From Candidatus Sumerlaeota bacterium (GTDB lineage Bacteria; Sumerlaeota; Sumerlaeia; JADFCW01): DNA of 35,237 nucleotides. Made by a program: the position numbers and the translations under genes. Where the stretch lies: assembly GCA_017161705.1 (NCBI GenBank), contig JADFCW010000029.1, positions 1 to 35,237 of the forward strand, written 5' to 3'. The notes under the pieces were generated by a model, which saw only the letters and a list, made by a program, of their open reading frames with translations, did not search any database and was not told the DNA's origin. Positions 33,002 to 35,237 of this stretch are shown here, one piece after another (position 1 is the first letter of the stretch; the number at the start of each line of letters is the position of its first letter).

Positions 33002-34121
33002 TTTGCGCGCCAGGATCTTGGGTATTCTTCCCGAACAAGGCGGCAGCATCGCAGGCCTGCGCCGCAGCGGGCAGGACACGCGTTTCATCGAACAGTATCT
33101 CAAGCGCTATGCGACCGCTTTTGATTCCGTCCATTATTTTTCCTATGCGCGCGAGACGCTCGACGTCCGCGTGGCCGACAACTTCCATCTCCATCCCAAT
33201 CCCGGCTGGCACCGCTGGATTTACTCCTTTGCCCTGCCGTTTGTTTATGCGCGGACCTTTCGCCGCTGCGCGGTGCTGCGTGTGATGCAGGCCACGGGGG
33301 CTATCCCCGCGCATCTGGCGCGGCTGCTCTACGGCGTACCGTACGTGGTCACCTACGGCTATCACTACTCGACAGAGTTGCGGGCGAAGGGGCGGCGATT
33401 GCGCGCCTGGCTGTTCGACCGCCGCGCCCTCTGGGCACTGCGCACCGCCGACGGCATCATTGTCACCACACCGGCGCTGGCTGACTTTGTCAGCCGCTTC
33501 GCGCCGCCCGATCGAATCGCGTGGATCCCCAACAGCGTGGATACGGAGCGGTTCTCGCCGGGCACGGCTGCGAAACCAGCCGAAGGCCGCCGCTGCCTGA
33601 TCGCCGTCGGCAGTCTGACGGCCAACAAAAACCACCGACTCCTAATCGAGGCTACGGCGCTGACCGGCCGCCGCGACCTGGATGTTGTCATTCTTGGCCG
33701 AGGCGAGGAGGAAGATCGCCTGCGGCAGTTGGCTGCCGCGAAGGGCATTTCACTCCAACTGCCCGGTATCGTTCCCAATGATGCGCTGCCCGAGCATCTT
33801 CGGCGTGCCGATCTCTACCTCATCACATCGCTGAGCGAGGGCCATCCGAAGAGTTTGCTGGAGGCCATGAGCGTGGGTCTTCCGTGCATTGGCACGGACG
33901 TACGCGGGATTCGCGATGTCCTGAAGGACGGCGAGACCGGCCGGCTGGTGGCGCCGGACGCGGGCGAGTTGGCGAAGGCAATCGGCGAACTGTTGTCGAA
34001 TCCGCTGCGTGCGCAGGCGCTCGGAGCCGCCGCGCGCCGCCATATTCTCGAGCACTACGATGCGCAGGTTGTAATGGAGCGCGAGATTGCGTTTTTGAAG
34101 CGGATGGCGCGGCGCCAATAG
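32991..34121 (+). CDS. GT4 family glycosyltransferase (second of two)
   Basis: The 376-residue enzyme has the same GT-B architecture. The opening RILGILPEQGGSIAGLRRSG and AFDSVHYFSYARETLDV form the acceptor domain. The linker has DGIIVTTPALADFVSRF and IAWIPNSVDTERFSPG. The donor domain shows CLIAVGSLTANKNHRLLIEA, VVILGRGEEEDRLRQLA and LYLITSLSEGHPKSLLEAMS (E-x7-E), then GLPCIGTDVRGIRDVLKDGE. This is the usual GT4 signature. The start lies 11 bp inside the end of the preceding GT4 gene. The pair plus methyltransferase looks like a small surface-glycan assembly set with no polymerase, flippase or initiating transferase in view. Confidence 0.92.
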   Translation: MTADLRARILGILPEQGGSIAGLRRSGQDTRFIEQYLKRYATAFDSVHYFSYARETLDVRVADNFHLHPNPGWHRWIYSFALPFVYARTFRRCAVLRVMQATGAIPAHLARLLYGVPYVVTYGYHYSTELRAKGRRLRAWLFDRRALWALRTADGIIVTTPALADFVSRFAPPDRIAWIPNSVDTERFSPGTAAKPAEGRRCLIAVGSLTANKNHRLLIEATALTGRRDLDVVILGRGEEEDRLRQLAAAKGISLQLPGIVPNDALPEHLRRADLYLITSLSEGHPKSLLEAMSVGLPCIGTDVRGIRDVLKDGETGRLVAPDAGELAKAIGELLSNPLRAQALGAAARRHILEHYDAQVVMEREIAFLKRMARRQ

Positions 34122-34142
34122 GGACCCCGGGCCGCAGGGCAA

Positions 34143-34787
34143 CTACTCGTTGGACAGCGACCATTGTTTATAGTCCACTTCCCAGACCGTCCAGGGGCCG
34201 CCTTTGTCGGCGGGCCGGTCGCGCCGCCAGTCGCCGCCGAGACGGTGGATGTCGCCGTCGCTGATTACCCCGTTCGTGGGGTCGAAAACACGCATGACAA
34301 TCGGGCCGGTATAGATCTGGCCGATTCGACCGGGAATGGAATCGTAGATACCGTCGGGCCATTGGTCGTTGCCGTCGAAACCCTCGATGAAGTCGGGTCC
34401 CAGCGAGTAGATGCAATAGGCGTATTCGCAGCTGCAAGCCTCGAAGTGCGGGGCGAAATCGTTGGATGCGGGATTCCGCATCACGCTGAAGGGGTCCGTC
34501 GGCCAGGTTGTAAGATAAGCAATGGGCGTGGTGACTTGAATCATCCCAATTTGCATCCACTCGATACCCATGGGATTGTTGTCCCAGTCCATGGGATAGC
34601 GGTTGTTGTCCACCATATAGGCTTCCCATGCCAGAGCGACGACGCGCAGGTCTTGCTTGACTCGTGCGCACTTGGCACGGACCTGGGCTTCCAGAAAATT
34701 AGGCAAGGCAATGGCGGCGAGGATCGAAATAATTCCGACGACCACCAGCAATTCGATCAAGGTAAAGCCGCGGCGTTCCGGCTTCAT
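34143..34787 (-). CDS. Type IV prepilin / T2SS GspG-like pseudopilin
   Basis: The 214-residue protein begins MKPERRG, the prepilin leader, then FTLIELLVVVGIISILAAIA with Glu5 of the mature protein. The stem continues as LPNFLEAQVRAKCARVKQD, nearly the same as in the prepilin gene at the left end. The globular part has cysteine- and aromatic-rich EACSCEYAYCIYSLGPDF, then FDGNDQWPDGIYD. The tail motif DPTNGVISDGDIHRLGGDW (34260-34283 for the first eight residues) matches the other copies. Four cysteines could form disulfides once exported. An AGAGG lies 6 nt before the ATG. Two more prepilin tails follow upstream on the same strand. Confidence 0.9.
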   Translation of the reverse strand: MKPERRGFTLIELLVVVGIISILAAIALPNFLEAQVRAKCARVKQDLRVVALAWEAYMVDNNRYPMDWDNNPMGIEWMQIGMIQVTTPIAYLTTWPTDPFSVMRNPASNDFAPHFEACSCEYAYCIYSLGPDFIEGFDGNDQWPDGIYDSIPGRIGQIYTGPIVMRVFDPTNGVISDGDIHRLGGDWRRDRPADKGGPWTVWEVDYKQWSLSNE

Positions 34788-34949
34788 TGGAGGCCTCTGG
34801 ATTTTGATGCGGACGGGCGCAAAATAGACTTTCGCGCAGCAGCCCCATAGCGCGTTATCTTGTCCCGCTTCGCCTGCACCGAAAAAGCAACCTACTGTTC
34901 TATACCCGCCGAATCCGGAAAGGTTACCATTCGCAGCTCGTTGCGGCGT
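34788..34949. other. Gap between prepilin and orphan prepilin tail
   Basis: This stretch should hold the promoter of the 34143-34787 prepilin gene. I see no clear -35/-10 pair and no additional coding frame that looks like protein. Confidence 0.35.
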
Positions 34950-35147
34950 TCAATACGACTCGCCGCCGGAGCGCCGGAACACGCATCCCACACTGACCGT
35001 CCCATTCGTCGGGTCGTGCGGTTCATGGTTCTTCCCTCTTACTTCTTTCCAAATCGAGGCACGCCCGATCCGCAGACCGGGCGCGCCGTCTGGCCTTGTT
35101 GACGTACCATCCCGATTCCACCCACCGACTCGATCCACAACATCCGC
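34950..35147 (-). pseudogene. Orphan prepilin C-terminal tail (remnant)
   Basis: On the minus strand the frame stays open for 65 codons after the TAA of the neighbouring prepilin, in the same frame, and ends at TGA (34950-34952). Its end reads HDPTNGTVSVGCVFRRSGG, clearly the same tail as in the other prepilins (the DPTNGTVS codons are 34992-35015). The 40 or so residues before it do not look like a pilin body, and no FTLIELL leader is present. The likeliest explanation is a leftover of a duplicated or recombined prepilin gene. A functional small protein or a read-through extension is less likely but not excluded. Confidence 0.6.
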
Positions 35148-35237
35148 TTACCGCGGATAGAAACCCTTGGCATGGCAAATAATGTCGCCGTCCGAAATGG
35201 TGCCGTTCGTCGGGTCGTAGCCAAGGGCTTTGCCGCG
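35148..35237 (-). CDS. C-terminal end of a prepilin-like protein (partial, runs off the window)
   Basis: The last 29 residues of a minus-strand gene are visible, ending at TAA (35148-35150). They include GYDPTNGTISDGDIICHAKG and the end FYPR. DPTNGTIS (35193-35216) followed by DGDI is the same tail motif as in the complete prepilins, so the missing part to the right is expected to carry an FTLIELL leader. With the gene at 34143-34787 it makes a small tandem group of prepilins. Confidence 0.75.
   Translation of the reverse strand, partial: RGKALGYDPTNGTISDGDIICHAKGFYPR

Noticed and set aside
35148-35150. Recoded or read-through TAA joining two prepilin tails
   Set aside because: The 65 codons after the stop hold no SECIS-like or read-through context that I can see, and the sequence between the tails does not look like a pilin domain, so a remnant is the simpler reading.

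Overview
The window is GC-rich bacterial chromosome, densely coded on both strands, with no tRNA, rRNA, transposase, phage gene or CRISPR array that I can see. The prepilins (leader followed by FTLIELL, then NFLEAQVR) with a DPTNGT tail, several Tat-exported proteins, a sulfatase, ThuA and DUF1080 proteins, and J-domain and bL28 housekeeping genes suggest a free-living, polysaccharide-degrading, Gram-negative-type bacterium of the Planctomycetes/Lentisphaerae/Sumerlaeota/Hydrogenedentota kind. This placement comes from gene style only and is not certain.

Layout. 1-3312 (+): end of a membrane protein, a CbpA-type J-protein, a prepilin and a Tat-exported FAD oxidoreductase. 3420-3827 (-): a small membrane protein. 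4149-5959 (+): a ThuA-like protein and a HEAT-repeat protein. 5979-11048 (-): a lipoprotein metallopeptidase, a POT peptide transporter and a sulfatase. 11179-11879 (+): a clear sigma70 promoter, rpmB and a STAS protein. 11933-15537 (-): histidine kinase, DUF502 membrane protein and NtrC-type regulator. 15783-21580 (+): purD-purE-pyrR-pyrB-pyrC-pyrK. 21625-24677 (-): a LicC-like nucleotidyltransferase overlapping a CDP-glycerol glycerophosphotransferase-like gene, then a TolB-like propeller protein. 25015-30992 (+): a carbohydrate-linked run made of a PL14-like/beta-lactamase fusion, a DUF1080 protein, a Tat-exported TIM-barrel-like protein, a Tat-exported xylose-isomerase-like protein and a UroD/MtaA-like protein. 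31101-34121 (+): a methyltransferase and two GT4 glycosyltransferases that overlap one another. 34143-35237 (-): a prepilin, an orphan prepilin tail and the 3' end of a third prepilin.

How the genes fit together. The pur/pyr block supplies early purine and pyrimidine synthesis, with PyrR as a possible regulator. The exported sulfatase, ThuA, DUF1080, isomerase-like and lyase-like proteins fit breakdown of sulfated or oxidised sugars outside the cytoplasm. The methyltransferase/GT4 genes and the TagF/LicC pair fit surface polymer assembly.

The most unusual signals are: (a) a shared C-terminal DPTNGT(V/I)S-x-G motif in all prepilins, including an orphan copy lying in frame after a stop codon; (b) several families of short intergenic repeats, namely a 26-nt tandem triplet whose core recurs at two other loci, a nested inverted repeat between pyrR and pyrB, and a 9-nt minisatellite; (c) the lyase-like/beta-lactamase fusion; and (d) a DUF502 gene between a histidine kinase and its apparent sigma54 regulator.
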